Notes: a model not told the origin generated them from the sequence alone. Shown: positions 23,790-37,955, counted from the first letter of the stretch. The stretch is DNA of 64,000 bases from Nemertoderma westbladi (GCA_032718475.1 JAUCBJ010000533.1:1-64000); one strand, 5' to 3'. Numbers and translations are program-made.

Positions 23790-24709
23790 CTAGAGAGAGA
23801 ACAAAGCCAATTCTAAATCAGAATCGTCCCAGAGAGAGAACAAAGCCAATTCTAAATCAGCATCGTCCCAGAGAGAGAACAAAGCCAATTCTAAATCAGC
23901 ATCGTCCCAGAGAGAGAACAAAGCCAATTCTAAATCAGAATCGTCCCAGAGAGAGAACAAAGCCAATTCTAAATCAGCATCGTCCCAGAGAGAGAACAAA
24001 GCCAATTCTAAATCAGCATCGCCCTAGAGAGAGAACAAAGCCAATTCTAAATAAGCATCGTCCCAGAGAGAGAACAAAGCCAATTCTAAATCAGAATCGT
24101 CCCAGAGAGAGAACAAAGCCAATTCTAAATCAGCATCGTCCCAGAGAGAGAACAAAGCCAATTCTAAATCAGCATCGCCCTAGAGAGAGAACAAAGCCAA
24201 TTCTAAATCAGAATCGTCCCAGAGAGAGAACAAAGCCAATTCTAAATCAGCATCGTCCCAGAGAGAGAACAAAGCCAATTCTAAATCAGCATCGCCCTAG
24301 AGAGAGAACAAAGCCAATTCTAAATCAGAATCGTCCCAGAGAGAGAACAAAGCCAATTCTAAATCAGCATCGTCCCAGAGAGAGAACAAAGCCAATTCTA
24401 AATCAGCATCGCCCTAGAGAGAGAACAAAGCCAATTCTAAATAAGCATCGTCCCAGAGAGAGAACAAAGCCAATTCTAAATCAGAATCGTCCTAGAGAGA
24501 GAACAAAGCCAATTCTAAATCAGCACCGTCCTAGAGAGAGAGAACAAAGCCAATTCTAAATCAGCATCGTCCCAGAGAGAGAACAAAGCCAATTCTAAAT
24601 CAGCATCGTCCCAGAGAGAGAACAAAGCCAATTCTAAATCAGAATCGTCCCAGAGAGAGAACAAAGCCAATTCTAAATCAGCATCGTCCCAGAGAGAGAA
24701 CAAAGCCAA
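23790..24709. repeat. TCCCAG-rich sub-array with a 117-bp trimer; minus frame stays open
   Basis: Most units here have TCCCAG instead of TCCTAG. On the minus strand this changes the in-frame TAG to TGG, so the 13-residue period LWDDADLELALFS reads through for up to about 71 codons (24005-23790, 24709-24515). Between about 24080 and 24430 the order CAGAATCGTCCCAG, CATCGTCCCAG, CATCGCCCTAG repeats every 117 bp (markers at 24094, 24211, 24328). The same change destroys the acceptor-like AG. The frames start at non-ATG positions and carry no gene signals, so I do not call a protein. Confidence 0.8.
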
Positions 24710-27700
24710 TTCTAAATCAGCATCGGCCTAGAGAGAGAACAAAGCCAATTCTAAATAAGCATCGTCCTAGAGAGAGAACAAAGCCAATTCTAAATCAGCA
24801 TCGCCCTAGAGAGAGAACAAAGCCAATTCTAAATCAGAATCGTCCCAGAGAGAGAACAAAGCCAATTCTAAATCAGCAACGGTCTAGAGAGAGAGAGAAC
24901 AAAGCCAATTCTAAATCAGCATCGTATTAGAGAGAGAACAAAGCCAATTCTAAATCAGCATCGTCCTAGAGAGAACAAAGCCAATTCTAAATCAGCATCG
25001 TCCTAGAGAGAGAACAAAGCCAATTCTAAATCAGAATCGTCCCAGAGAGAGAACAAAGCCAATTCTAAATCAGCACCGTCCTAGAGAGAGAACAAAGCCA
25101 ATTCTAAATCAGCACCGTCCTAGAGAGAGAACAAAGCCAATTCTAAATCAGCATCGTCCTAGAGAGAACAAAGCCAATTCTAAATCAGCATCGTCCTAGA
25201 GAGAGAACAAAGCCAATTCTAAATAAGCATCGTCCTAGAGAGAGAACAAAGCCAATTCTAAATCAGCATCGGCCTAGAGAGAACAAAGCCAATTCTAAAT
25301 AAGCATCGTCCTAGAGAGAGAACAAAGCCAATTCTAAATCAGCATCGTCCCAGAGAGAGAACAAAGCCAATTCTAAATAAGCATCGTCCTAGAGAGAGAA
25401 CAAAGCCAATTCTAAATAAGCATCGTCCTAGAGAGAGAACAAAGCCAATTCTAAATCAGCATCGTCCCAGAGAGAGAACAAAGCCAATTCTAAATCAGCA
25501 TCGGCCTAGAGAGAGAACAAAGCCAATTCTAAATAAGCATCGTCCTAGAGAGAGAACAAAGCCAATTCTAAATCAGCATCGCCCTAGAGAGAGAACAAAG
25601 CCAATTCTAAATCAGAATCGTCCCAGAGAGAGAACAAAGCCAATTCTAAATCAGCATCGGCCTAGAGAGAGAACAAAGCCAATTCCAAATCAGCATCGGC
25701 CTAGAGAGAGAACAAAGCCAATTCTAAATAAGCATCGTCCTAGAGAGAGAACAAAGCCAATTCTAAATCAGCATCGCCCTAGAGAGAGAACAAAGCCAAT
25801 TCTAAATCAGAATCGTCCCAGAGAGAGAACAAAGCCAATTCTAAATCAGCATCGGCCTAGAGAGAGAACAAAGCCAATTCCAAATCAGCATCGGCCTAGA
25901 GAGAGAACAAAGCCAATTCTAAATCAGCATCGTCCCAGAGAGAGAACAAAGCCAATTCTAAATCAGCATCGGCCTAGAGAGAGAACAAAGCCAATTCTAA
26001 ATAAGCATCGTCCTAGAGAGAGAACAAAGCCAATTCTAAATCAGCATCGCCCTAGAGAGAGAACAAAGCCAATTCTAAATCAGAATCGTCCCAGAGAGAG
26101 AACAAAGCCAATTCTAAATCAGCATCGGCCTAGAGAGAGAACAAAGCCAATTCCAAATCAGCATCGGCCTAGAGAGAGAACAAAGCCAATTCTAAATCAG
26201 CATCGTCCTAGAGAGAGAACAAAGCCAATTCTAAATCAGCATCGTCCTAGAGAGAGAACAAAGCCAATTCTAAATAAGCATCGTCCTAGAGAGAGAACAA
26301 AGCCAATTCTAAATAAGCATCGTCCTAGAGAGAGAACAAAGCCAATTCTAAATAAGCATCGTCCTAGAGAGAGAACAAAGCCAATTCTAAATCAGCATCG
26401 GCCTAGAGAGAGAACAAAGCCAATTCTAAATCAGCATCGCCCTAGAGAGAGAACAAAGCCAATTCTAAATAAGCATCGTCCTAGAGAGAGAACAAAGCCA
26501 ATTCTAAATAAGCATCGTCCTAGAGAGAGAACAAAGCCAATTCTAAATCAGCATCGCCCTAGAGAGAGAACAAAGCCAATTCTAAATCAGCATCGCCCTA
26601 GAGAGAGAACAAAGCCAATTCTAAATAAGCATCGTCCTAGAGAGAGAACAAAGCCAATTCTAAATCAGCATCGGCCTAGAGAGAGAACAAAGCCAATTCT
26701 AAATCAGCATCGTCCTAGAGAGAGAACAAAGCCAATTCTAAATAAGCATCGTCCTAGAGAGAGAACAAAGCCAATTCTAAATAAGCATCGTCCTAGAGAG
26801 AGAACAAAGCCAATTCTAAATAAGCATCGTCCTAGAGAGAGAACAAAGCCAATTCTAAATCAGCATCGGCCTAGAGAGAGAACAAAGCCAATTCTAAATC
26901 AGCATCGCCCTAGAGAGAGAACAAAGCCAATTCTAAATCAGCACCGGTCTAGAGAGAGAACAAAGCCAATTCTAAATCAGCATCGTCCTAGAGAGAGAAC
27001 AAAGCCAATTCTAAATCAGCATCGTCCTAGAGAGAACAAAGCCAATTCTAAATCAGCACCGGCCTAGAGAGAGAGAACAAAGCCAATTCTAAATCAGCAT
27101 CGTCCTAGAGAGAGAACAAAGCCAATTCTAATTCAGAATCGTCCTAGAGAGAGAACAAAGCCAATTCTAAATCAGAATCGGCCTAGAGAGAGAACAAAGC
27201 CAATTCTAAATCAGAATCGGTCTAGAGAGAGAGAGAACAAAGCCAATTCTAATTCAGAATCGGTCTAGAGAGAGAGAGAACAAAGCCAATTCTAATTCAG
27301 AATCGTCCTAGAGAGAGAACAAAGCCAATTCTAAATCAGAATCGGCCTAGAGAGAGAACAAAGCCAATTCTAAATCAGAATCGGTCTAGAGAGAGAACAA
27401 AGCCAATTCTAAATCAGCATCGTCCCAGAGAGAGAACAAAGCCAATTCTAAATCAGCATCGTCCTAGAGAGAGAACAAAGCCAATTCTAATTCAGAATCG
27501 TCCTAGAGAGAGAACAAAGCCAATTCTAAATCAGAATCGGCCTAGAGAGAGAACAAAGCCAATTCTAAATCAGAATCGGTCTAGAGAGAGAACAAAGCCA
27601 ATTCTAAATCAGCATCGTCCTAGAGAGAGAACAAAGCCAATTCTAAATCAGAATCGGTCTAGAGAGAGAACAAAGCCAATTCTAAATCAGCATCGGTCTA

Positions 27701-28949
27701 GAGAGAGAACAAAGCCAATTCTAAATCAGCATCGTCCTAGAGAGAGAACAAAGCCAATTCTAAATCAGCATCGGCCTAGAGAGAGAACAAAGCCAATTCT
27801 AAATCAGAATCGGTCTAGAGAGAGAACAAAGCCAATTCTAAATCAGCATCGTCCTAGAGAGAGAACAAAGCCAATTCTAAATCAGAATCGGTCTAGAGAG
27901 AGAACAAAGCCAATTCTAAATCAGCATCGGTCTAGAGAGAGAACAAAGCCAATTCTAAATCAGCATCGTCCTAGAGAGAGAACAAAGCCAATTCTAAATC
28001 AGCATCGTCCTAGAGAGAGAACAAAGCCAATTCTAAATCAGCATCGTCCTAGAGAGAGAACAAAGCCAATTCTAAATCAGCATCGGCCTAGAGAGAGAAC
28101 AAAGCCAATTCTAAATCAGCACCGGCTTAGAGAGAGAGAACAAAGCCAATTCTAAATCAGCATCGGCCTAGAGAGAGAACAAAGCCAATTCTAAATCAGC
28201 ACCGGCTTAGAGAGAGAGAACAAAGCCAATTCTAAATCAGCATCGTCCTAGAGAGAGAACAAAGCCAATTCTAAATCAGCATCGTCCTAGAGAGAGAACA
28301 AAGCCAATTCTAAATCAGCATCGGCCTAGAGAGAGAACAAAGCCAATTCTAAATCAGCACCGGCTTAGAGAGAGAGAACAAAGCCAATTCTAAATCAGCA
28401 TCGTCCTAGAGAGAGAACAAAGCCAATTCTAAATCAGCATCGTCCTAGAGAGAGAACAAAGCCAATTCTAAATCAGCACCGTCCTAGAGAGAGAACAAAG
28501 CCAATTCTAAATCAGCATCGTCCTAGAGAGAACAAAGCCAATTCTAAATCAGAATCGGCCTAGAGAGAGAACAAAGCCAATTCTAAATCAGCATCGGCCT
28601 AGAGAGAGAACAAAGCCAATTCTAAATCAGCATCGTCCTAGAGAGAGAGAACAAAGCCAATTCTAAATCAGAATCGTCCCAGAGAGAGAACAAAGCCAAT
28701 TCTAAATCAGCACCGTCCTAGAGAGAGAACAAAGCCAATTCTAAATCAGCATCGTCCTAGAGAGAACAAAGCCAATTCTAAATCAGAATCGGCCTAGAGA
28801 GAGAACAAAGCCAATTCTAAATCAGCATCGGCCTAGAGAGAGAACAAAGCCAATTCTAAATCAGCATCGTCCTAGAGAGAGAGAACAAAGCCAATTCTAA
28901 ATCAGCATCGTCCTAGAGAGAGAACAAAGCCAATTCTAAATCAGAATCG

Positions 28950-29860
28950 TCCTAGAGAGAGAACAAAGCCAATTCTAAATCAGCATCGTCCTAGAGAGAA
29001 CAAAGCCAATTCTAAATCAGAATCGTCCTAGAGAGAGAACAAAGCCAATTCTAAATAAGCACCGGCTTAGAGAGAGAACAAAGTCAATTCCAAATCAGCA
29101 TCGGCCTAGAGAGAGAACAAAGCCAATTCTAAATCAGCATCGTCCTAGAGAGAGAGAACAAAGCCAATTCTAAATCAGCATCGTCCTAGAGAGAGAACAA
29201 AGCCAATTCTAAATCAGAATCGTCCTAGAGAGAGAACAAAGCCAATTCTAAATCAGCATCGGCCTAGAGAGAGAACAAAGCCAATTCTAAATCAGCATCG
29301 TCCTAGAGAGAGAGAACAAAGCCAATTCTAAATCAGCATCGTCCTAGAGAGAGAGAACAAAGCCAATTCTAAATCAGCATCGGCCTAGAGAGAGAACAAA
29401 GCCAATTCTAAATCAGCATCGTCCTAGAGAGAACAAAGCCAATTCTAAATCAGAATCGTCCTAGAGAGAGAACAAAGCCAATTCTAAATAAGCACCGGCT
29501 TAGAGAGAGAACAAAGTCAATTCCAAATCAGCATCGGCCTAGAGAGAGAACAAAGCCAATTCTAAATCAGCATCGTCCTAGAGAGAGAGAACAAAGCCAA
29601 TTCTAAATCAGCATCGTCCTAGAGAGAGAACAAAGCCAATTCTAAATCAGAATCGTCCTAGAGAGAGAACAAAGCCAATTCTAAATCAGCATCGGCCTAG
29701 AGAGAGAACAAAGCCAATTCTAAATCAGCATCGTCCTAGAGAGAGAGAACAAAGCCAATTCTAAATCAGCATCGTCCTAGAGAGAGAGAACAAAGCCAAT
29801 TCTAAATCAGCATCGGCCTAGAGAGAGAACAAAGCCAATTCTAAATCAGCATCGTCCTAG
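28950..29860. repeat. 433-bp tandem duplication within the satellite
   Basis: The rare variant AGTCAATTCCAAATCAGC occurs at 29082 and again at 29515. Flanking monomer order agrees over roughly eleven units, until a 37-bp unit in the first copy meets a 41-bp unit in the second near 29425 and 29860. Confidence 0.75.
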
Positions 29861-32800
29861 AGAGAGAGAACAAAGCCAATTCTAAATCAGCATCGGCCTA
29901 GAGAGAGAGAACAAAGCCAATTCTAAATAAGCATCGTCCTAGAGAGAGAGAACAAAGCCAATTCTAAATAAGCATCGTCCTAGAGAGAGAGAACAAAGCC
30001 AATTCTAAATAAGCACCGGCTTAGAGAGAGAACAAAGTCAATTCTAAATCAGAATCGTCCCAGAGAGAGAACAAAGCCAATTCCAAATCAGCATCGGCCT
30101 AGAGAGAGAACAAAGCCAATTCTAAATCAGCATCGGTCTAGAGAGAGAACAAAGCCAATTCCAAATCAGCATCGTCCTAGAGAGAGAACAAAGCCAATTC
30201 TAAATCAGAATCGTCCTAGAGAGAGAACAAAGCCAATTCTAAATAAGCAACGGCTTAGAGAGAGAACAAAGCCAATTCCAAATCAGCATCGGCCTAGAGA
30301 GAGAACAAAGCCAATTCTAAATCAGAATCGTCCTAGAGAGAGAACAAAGCCAATTCTAAATAAGCAACGGCTTAGAGAGAGAACAAAGCCAATTCCAAAT
30401 CAGCATCGGCCTAGAGAGAGAACAAAGCCAATTCTAAATAAGCAACGGCTTAGAGAGAGAACAAAGCCAATTCCAAATCAGCATCGGCCTAGAGAGAGAA
30501 CAAAGCCAATTCTAAATCAGAATCGTCCTAGAGAGAGAACAAAGCCAATTCTAAATAAGCACCGGCTTAGAGAGAGAACAAAGCCAATTCCAAATCAGCA
30601 TCGGCCTAGAGAGAGAACAAAGCCAATTCTAAATCAGAATCGTCCTAGAGAGAGAACAAAGCCAATTCTAAATAAGCAACGGCTTAGAGAGAGAACAAAG
30701 CCAATTCCAAATCAGCATCGGCCTAGAGAGAGAACAAAGCCAATTCTAAATAAGCACCGGCTTAGAAAGAGAACAAAGCCAATTCCAAATCAGCATCGGC
30801 CTAGAGAGAGAACAAAGCCAATTCTAAATAAGCACCGGCTTAGAAAGAGAACAAAGCCAATTCCAAATCAGCATCGGCCTAGAGAGAGAACAAAGCCAAT
30901 TCCAAATCAGCATCGTCCTAGAGAGAGAACAAAGCCAATTCTAAATCAACACCGTCCTAGAGAGAGAGAACAAAGCCAATTCTAAATAAGCACCGGCTTA
31001 GAGAGAGAGAACAAAGCCAATTCTAAATCAGCATCGTCCTAGAGAGAGAACAAAGCCAATTCTAAATCAGAATCGTCCTAGAGAGAGAACAAAGCCAATT
31101 CTAAATCAACACCGTCCTAGAGAGAGAGAACAAAGCCAATTCTAAATCAGCATCGTATTAGAGAGAGAGAACAAAGCCAATTCTAAATAAGCATCGTCCC
31201 AGAGAGAGAACAAAGCCAATTCCAAATCAGCATCGGCCTAGAGAGAGAACAAAGCCAATTCTAAATAAGCACCGGCTTAGAAAGAGAACAAAGCCAATTC
31301 CAAATCAGCATCGGCCTAGAGAGAGAACAAAGCCAATTCTAAATAAGCATCGTCCCAGAGAGAGAACAAAGCCAATTCCAAATCAGCATCGGCCTAGAGA
31401 GAGAACAAAGCCAATTCCAAATCAGCATCGTCCTAGAGAGAGAGAACAAAGCCAATTCTAAATCAGAATCGTCCTAGAGAGAGAACAAAGCCAATTCTAA
31501 ATAAGCATCGTCCCAGAGAGAGAACAAAGCCAATTCCAAATCAGCATCGTCCTAGAGAGAGAGAACAAAGCCAATTCTAAATAAGCATCGGTCTAGAGAG
31601 AGAGAGAACAAAGCCAATTCTAAATCAGAATCGTCCTAGAGAGAGAGAACAAAGCCAATTCTAAATCAGAATCGTCCTAGAGAGAGAACAAAGCCAATTC
31701 TAAATCAGAATCGTCCTAGAGAGAGAACAAAGCCAATTCTAAATAAGCATCGTCCTAGAGAGAGAACAAAGCCAATTCCAAATAAGCATCGTCCCAGAGA
31801 GAGAACAAAGCCAATTCCAAATCAGCATCGGCCTAGAGAGAGAACAATGCCAATTCTAAATAAGCACCGGCTTAGAAAGAGAACAAAGCCAATTCCAAAT
31901 CAGCATCGGCCTAGAGAGAGAACAAAGCCAATTCTAAATCAGAATCGTCCTAGAGAGAGAACAAAGCCAATTCTAAATCAGCATCGTCCTAGAGAGAGAG
32001 AACAAAGCCAATTCAAAATCAACACCGTCCTAGAGAGAGAACAAAGCCAATTCTAAATAAGCACCGGCTTAGAGAGAGAACAAAGCCAATTCCAAATCAG
32101 CATCGTCCTAGAGAGAGAACAAAGCCAATTCTAAATCAACACCGTCCTAGAGAGAGAGAACAAAGCCAATTCTAAATAAGCATCATCCCAGAGAGAGAAC
32201 AAAGCCAATTCCAAATCAGCATCGGCCTAGAGAGAGAACAAAGCCAATTCTAAATAAGCACCGGCTTAGAGAGAGAACAAAGCCAATTCCAAATCAGCAT
32301 CGGCCTAGAGAGAGAACAAAGCCAATTCTAAATCAACACCGTCCTAGAGAGAGAGAACAAAGCCAATTCTAAATAAGCATCATCCCAGAGAGAGAACAAA
32401 GCCAATTCCAAATCAGCATCGGCCTAGAGAGAGAACAAAGCCAATTCTAAATAAGCACCGGCTTAGAGAGAGAACAAAGCCAATTCCAAATCAGCATCGG
32501 CCTAGAGAGAGAACAAAGCCAATTCTAAATCAGAATCGTCCTAGAGAGAGAACAAAGCCAATTCTAAATAAGCAACGGCTTAGAGAGAGAACAAAGCCAA
32601 TTCCAAATCAGCATCGGCCTAGAGAGAGAACAAAGCCAATTCTAAATCAGAATCGTCCTAGAGAGAGAACAAAGCCAATTCTAAATAAGCACCGGCTTAG
32701 AGAGAGAACAAAGCCAATTCCAAATCAGCAACGTCCTAGAGAGAGAACAAAGCCAATTCTAAATCAGCATCGGCTTGGAGAGAGAACAAAGCCAATTCTA

Positions 32801-32994
32801 AATCAGCAAAGGTCTAGAGAGAGAGAGAACAAAGCCAATTCTAAATAAGCACCGGCTTAGAGAGAGAACAAAGCCAATTCTAAATCAGAATCGTCCTAGA
32901 GAGAGAACAAAGCCAATTCTAAATAAGCACCGGCTTAGAGAGAGAACAAAGCCAATTCCAAATCAGCAACGTCCTAGAGAGAGAACAAAGCCAA

Positions 32995-35900
32995 TTCTAA
33001 ATCAACACCGTCCTAGAGAGAGAGAACAAAGCCAATTCTAAATAAGCATCGTCCCAGAGAGAGAACAAAGCCAATTCCAAATCAGCATCGGCCTAGAGAG
33101 AGAACAAAGCCAATTCTAAATAAGCACCGGCTTAGAGAGAGAACAAAGCCAATTCCAAATCAGCATCGGCCTAGAGAGAGAACAAAGCCAATTCTAAATC
33201 AGAATCGTCCTAGATAGAGAACAAAGCCAATTCTAAATAAGCATCGTCCCAGAGAGAGAACAAAGCCAATTCCAAATCAGCATCGGCCTAGAGAGAGAAC
33301 AAAGCCAATTCTAAATAAGCACCGGCTTAGAGAGAGAACAAAGCCAATTCCAAATCAGCATCGGCCTAGAGAGAGAACAAAGCCAATTCTAAATCAGAAT
33401 CGTCCTAGAGAGAGAACAAAGCCAATTCTAAATCAGCATCGTCCTAGAGAGAGAGAACAAAGCCAATTCTAAATCAACACCGTCCTAGAGAGAGAGAACA
33501 AAGCCAATTCTAAATCAGTATCGTCCTAGAGAGAGAACAAAGCCAATTCTAAATCAGTATCGTCCTAGAGAGAGAACAAAGCCAATTCTAAATCAGCATC
33601 GTCCTGGAGAGAACAAAGTCAATTCTAAATCAGCATCGTCCTAGAGAGAGAACAAAGCCAATTCTAAATAAGCATCGTCCTAGAGAGAGAACAAAGCCAA
33701 TTCTAAATCAGCATCGTCCTAGAGAGAGAGAACAAAGCCAATTCTAAATCAGCATCGTCCCTGAGAGAGAACAAAGCCAATTCCAAATCAGCATCGGCCT
33801 AGAGAGAGAACAAAGCCAATTCTAAATCAGCACCGTCCTAGAGAGAGAACAAAGCCAATTCTAAATCAGCACCGTCCTAGAGAGAGAGAACAAAGCCAAT
33901 TCTAAATAAGCATCGGCCTAGAGAGAGAACAAAGCCAATTCTAAATCAGCATCGTCCTAGAGAGAGAACAAAGCCAATTCTAAATAAGCATCGGCCTAGA
34001 GAGAGAACAAAGCCAATTCTAAATCAGAATCGTCCTAGAGAGAGAACAAAGCCAATTCTAAATAAGCATCGTCCTAGAGAGAGAGAACAAAGCCAATTCC
34101 AAATCAGCATCGGCCTAGAGAGAGAACAAAGCCAATTCTAAATCAGCATCGTCCTAGAGAGAGAACAAAGCCAATTCTAAATAAGCATCGGCCTAGAGAG
34201 AGAACAAAGCCAATTCCAAATCAGCATCGGCCTAGAGAGAGAACAAAGCCAATTCTAAATCAGCACCGTCCTAGAGAGAGAACAAAGCCAATTCTAAATC
34301 AGCACCGTCCTAGAGAGAGAGAACAAAGCCAATTCTAAATCAGAATCGTCCTAGAGAGAGAACAAAGCCAATTCTAAATAAGCATCGTCCTAGAGAGAGA
34401 ACAAAGCCAATTCTAAATCAGCATCGGCCTAGAGAGAGAACAAAGCCAATTCTAAATAAGCACCGGCTTAGAGAGAGAGAACAAAGCCAATTCTAAATAA
34501 GCATCATCCCAGAGAGAGAACAAAGCCAATTCCAAATCAGCATCGGCCTAGAGAGAGAACAAAGCCAATTCTAAATAAGCACCGGCTTAGAGAGAGAACA
34601 AAGCCAATTCCAAATCAGCATCGGCCTAGAGAGAGAACAAAGCCAATTCTAAATCAGAATCGTCCTAGAGAGAGAACAAAGCCAATTCTAAATAAGCAAC
34701 GGCTTAGAGAGAGAACAAAGCCAATTCCAAATCAGCATCGGCCTAGAGAGAGAACAAAGCCAATTCTAAATCAGAATCGTCCTAGAGAGAGAACAAAGCC
34801 AATTCTAAATAAGCACCGGCTTAGAGAGAGAACAAAGCCAATTCCAAATCAGCAACGTCCTAGAGAGAGAACAAAGCCAATTCTAAATCAGAATCGTCCT
34901 AGAGAGAGAACAAAGCCAATTCTAAATCAACACCGTCCTAGAGAGAGAGAACAAAGCCAATTCTAAATAAGCATCGTCCCAGAGAGAGAACAAAGCCAAT
35001 TCCAAATCAGCATCGGCCTAGAGAGAGAACAAAGCCAATTCTAAATAAGCACCGGCTTAGAGAGAGAACAAAGCCAATTCCAAATCAGCATCGGCCTAGA
35101 GAGAGAACAAAGCCAATTCTAAATCAGAATCGTCCTAGATAGAGAACAAAGCCAATTCTAAATAAGCATCGTCCCAGAGAGAGAACAAAGCCAATTCTAA
35201 ATCAGCATCGGCCTAGAGAGAGAACAAAGCCAATTCTAAATAAGCACCGGCTTAGAGAGAGAACAAAGCCAATTCCAAATCAGCATCGGCCTAGAGAGAG
35301 AACAAAGCCAATTCTAAATCAGAATCGTCCTAGAGAGAGAACAAAGCCAATTCTAAATCAGCATCGTCCTAGAGAGAGAGAACAAAGCCAATTCTAAATC
35401 AACACCGTCCTAGAGAGAGAACAAAGCCAATTCTAAATCAGTATCGTCCTAGAGAGAGAACAAAGCCAATTCTAAATCAGCATCGTCCTGGAGAGAACAA
35501 AGTCAATTCTAAATCAGCATCGTCCTAGAGAGAACAAAGTCAATTCTAAATCAGCATCGTCCTAGAGAGAGAACAAAGCCAATTCTAAATAAGCATCGTC
35601 CTAGAGAGAGAACAAAGCCAATTCTAAATCAGCATCGTCCTAGAGAGAGAGAACAAAGCCAATTCTAAATCAGCATCGTCCCTGAGAGAGAACAAAGCCA
35701 ATTCCAAATCAGCATCGGCCTAGAGAGAGAACAAAGCCAATTCTAAATCAGCACCGTCCTAGAGAGAGAACAAAGCCAATTCTAAATCAGCACCGTCCTA
35801 GAGAGAGAGAACAAAGCCAATTCTAAATAAGCATCGGCCTAGAGAGAGAACAAAGCCAATTCTAAATCAGCATCGTCCTAGAGAGAGAACAAAGCCAATT

Positions 35901-36300
35901 CTAAATAAGCATCGGCCTAGAGAGAGAACAAAGCCAATTCTAAATCAGAATCGTCCTAGAGAGAGAACAAAGCCAATTCTAAATAAGCATCGTCCTAGAG
36001 AGAGAGAACAAAGCCAATTCCAAATCAGCATCGGCCTAGAGAGAGAACAAAGCCAATTCTAAATCAGCATCGTCCTAGAGAGAGAACAAAGCCAATTCTA
36101 AATAAGCATCGGCCTAGAGAGAGAGAACAAAGCCAATTCCAAATCAGCATCGGCCTAGAGAGAGAACAAAGCCAATTCTAAATCAGCACCGTCCTAGAGA
36201 GAGAACAAAGCCAATTCTAAATCAGCACCGTCCTAGAGAGAGAGAACAAAGCCAATTCTAAATCAGCATCGTCCTATAGAGAGAACAAAGCCAATTCTAA
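32995..36300. repeat. Two diverged copies of a block of about 1.9 kb related to the large higher-order repeat
   Basis: The order CAACACCG, GCATCGTCCCAG, CTAGATAGAG, CAGTATCG, CCTGGAGAGAACAAAGTC, GTCCCTGAG, paired CACCGTCC is found at about 32995-34400 and again at about 34925-36300 (offset near 1.9 kb). The same series recurs within the X and Y blocks at 38.5-53.5 kb and at about 55.4-57.2 kb. These outer copies have AAGCATCGTCCTAG where the Y blocks have AAGCATCATCCTAG. Confidence 0.65.
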
Positions 36301-37391
36301 ATCAGCATCGTCGTAGAGAGAGAGAACAAAGCCAATTCTAAATCAGAATCGTCCTAGAGAGAGAACAAAGCCAATTCTAAATCAGCATCGTCCTAGAAAC
36401 AAAGCCAATTCTAAATCAGAATCGTCCTAGAGAGAGAACAAAGCCAATTCTAAATAAGCACCGGCTTAGAGAGAGAGAACAAAGCCAATTCCAAATCAGC
36501 ATCGTCCCAGAGAGAGAACAAAGCCAATTCTAAATCAGCATCGGCCTAGAGAGAGAACAAAGCCAATTCTAAATCAGAATCGTCCTAGAGAGAGAACAAA
36601 GCCAATTCTAAATAAGCACCGGCTTAGAGAGAGAGAACAAAGCCAATTCTAAATCAGCATCGGCCTAGAGAGAGAACAAAGCCAATTCTAAATCAGCATC
36701 GTCCTAGAGAGAACAAAGCCAATTCTAAATCAGAATCGTCCTAGAGAGAGAACAAAGCCAATTCTAAATAAGCACCGGCTTAGAGAGAGAGAACAAAGCC
36801 AATTCTCAATCAGCATCGGCCTAGAGAGAGAACAAAGCCAATTCTAAATCAGAATCGTCCTAGAGAGAGAACAAAGCCAATTCTAAATCAGAATCGTCCT
36901 AGAGAGAGAACAAAGCCAATTCTAAATCAGCATCGTCCTAGAGAGAACAAAGCCAATTCTAAATCAGAATCGTCCTAGAGAGAGAACAAAGCCAATTCTA
37001 AATAAGCACCGGCTTAGAGAGAGAACAAAGTCAATTCCAAATCAGCATCGGCCTAGAGAGAGAACAAAGCCAATTGTAAATCAGAATCGTCCTAGAGAGA
37101 GAACAAAGCCAATTCTAAATAAGCACCGGCTTAGAGAGAGAGAACAAAGCCAATTCTAAATAAGCACCGGCTTAGAGAGAGAGAACAAAGCCAATTCTAA
37201 ATCAGCATCGGCCTAGAGAGAGAACAAAGCCAATTCTAAATCAGCATCGGCCTAGAGAGAGAACAATGCCAATTCTAAATAAGCACCGGCTTAGAAAGAG
37301 AACAAAGCCAATTCCAAATCAGCATCGGCCTAGAGAGAGAACAAAGCCAATTCTAAATCAGAATCGTCCTAGAGAGAGAACAAAGCCAATT

Positions 37392-37955
37392 CTAAATAAG
37401 CACCGGCTTAGAGAGAGAGAACAAAGCCAATTCTAAATAAGCACCGGCTTAGAGAGAGAGAACAAAGCCAATTCTAAATAAGCACCGGCTTAGAGAGAGA
37501 GAACAAAGCCAATTCTAAATCAGCATCGGCCTAGAGAGAGAACAAAGCCAATTCTAAATCAGAATCGTCCTAGAGAGAGAACAAAGCCAATTCTAAATAA
37601 GCACCGGCTTAGAGAGAGAGAACAAAGCCAATTCTAAATAAGCACCGGCTTAGAGAGAGAACAAAGCCAATTCTAAATCAGCATCGGCCTAGAGAGAGAA
37701 CAAAGCCAATTCTAAATCAGAATCGTCCTAGAGAGAGAACAAAGCCAATTCTAAATAAGCACCGGCTTAGAGAGAGAGAACAAAGCCAATTCTAAATAAG
37801 CACCGGCTTAGAGAGAGAGAACAAAGCCAATTCTAAATAAGCACCGGCTTAGAGAGAGAGAACAAAGCCAATTCTAAATCAGCATCGGCCTAGAGAGAGA
37901 ACAAAGCCAATTCTAAATCAGAATCGTCCTAGAGAGAGAACAAAGCCAATTCTAA
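37392..37955. repeat. 359-bp nine-monomer higher-order repeat, location 1
   Basis: Monomer series: three 41-bp AAGCACCGGCTTAG units, CATCGGCCTAG, GAATCGTCCTAG, one 41-bp and one 39-bp AAGCACCGGCTTAG unit, CATCGGCCTAG, GAATCGTCCTAG. The lengths sum to 359 bp. Copies start at 37392 and 37751 (second partial). Confidence 0.8.

Noticed and set aside
23790-24709. Minus-strand frames with LWDDADLELALFS repeats as proteins
   Set aside because: They arise where TAG is mutated to TGG in satellite units, have no ATG start and no neighbouring gene signals; kept as a repeat feature and finding only.
31847-32056. Plus-strand 69-codon frame as a gene
   Set aside because: It starts at a chance ATG (ACAATGCC variant) in the satellite and ends when a GA step shifts the frame.
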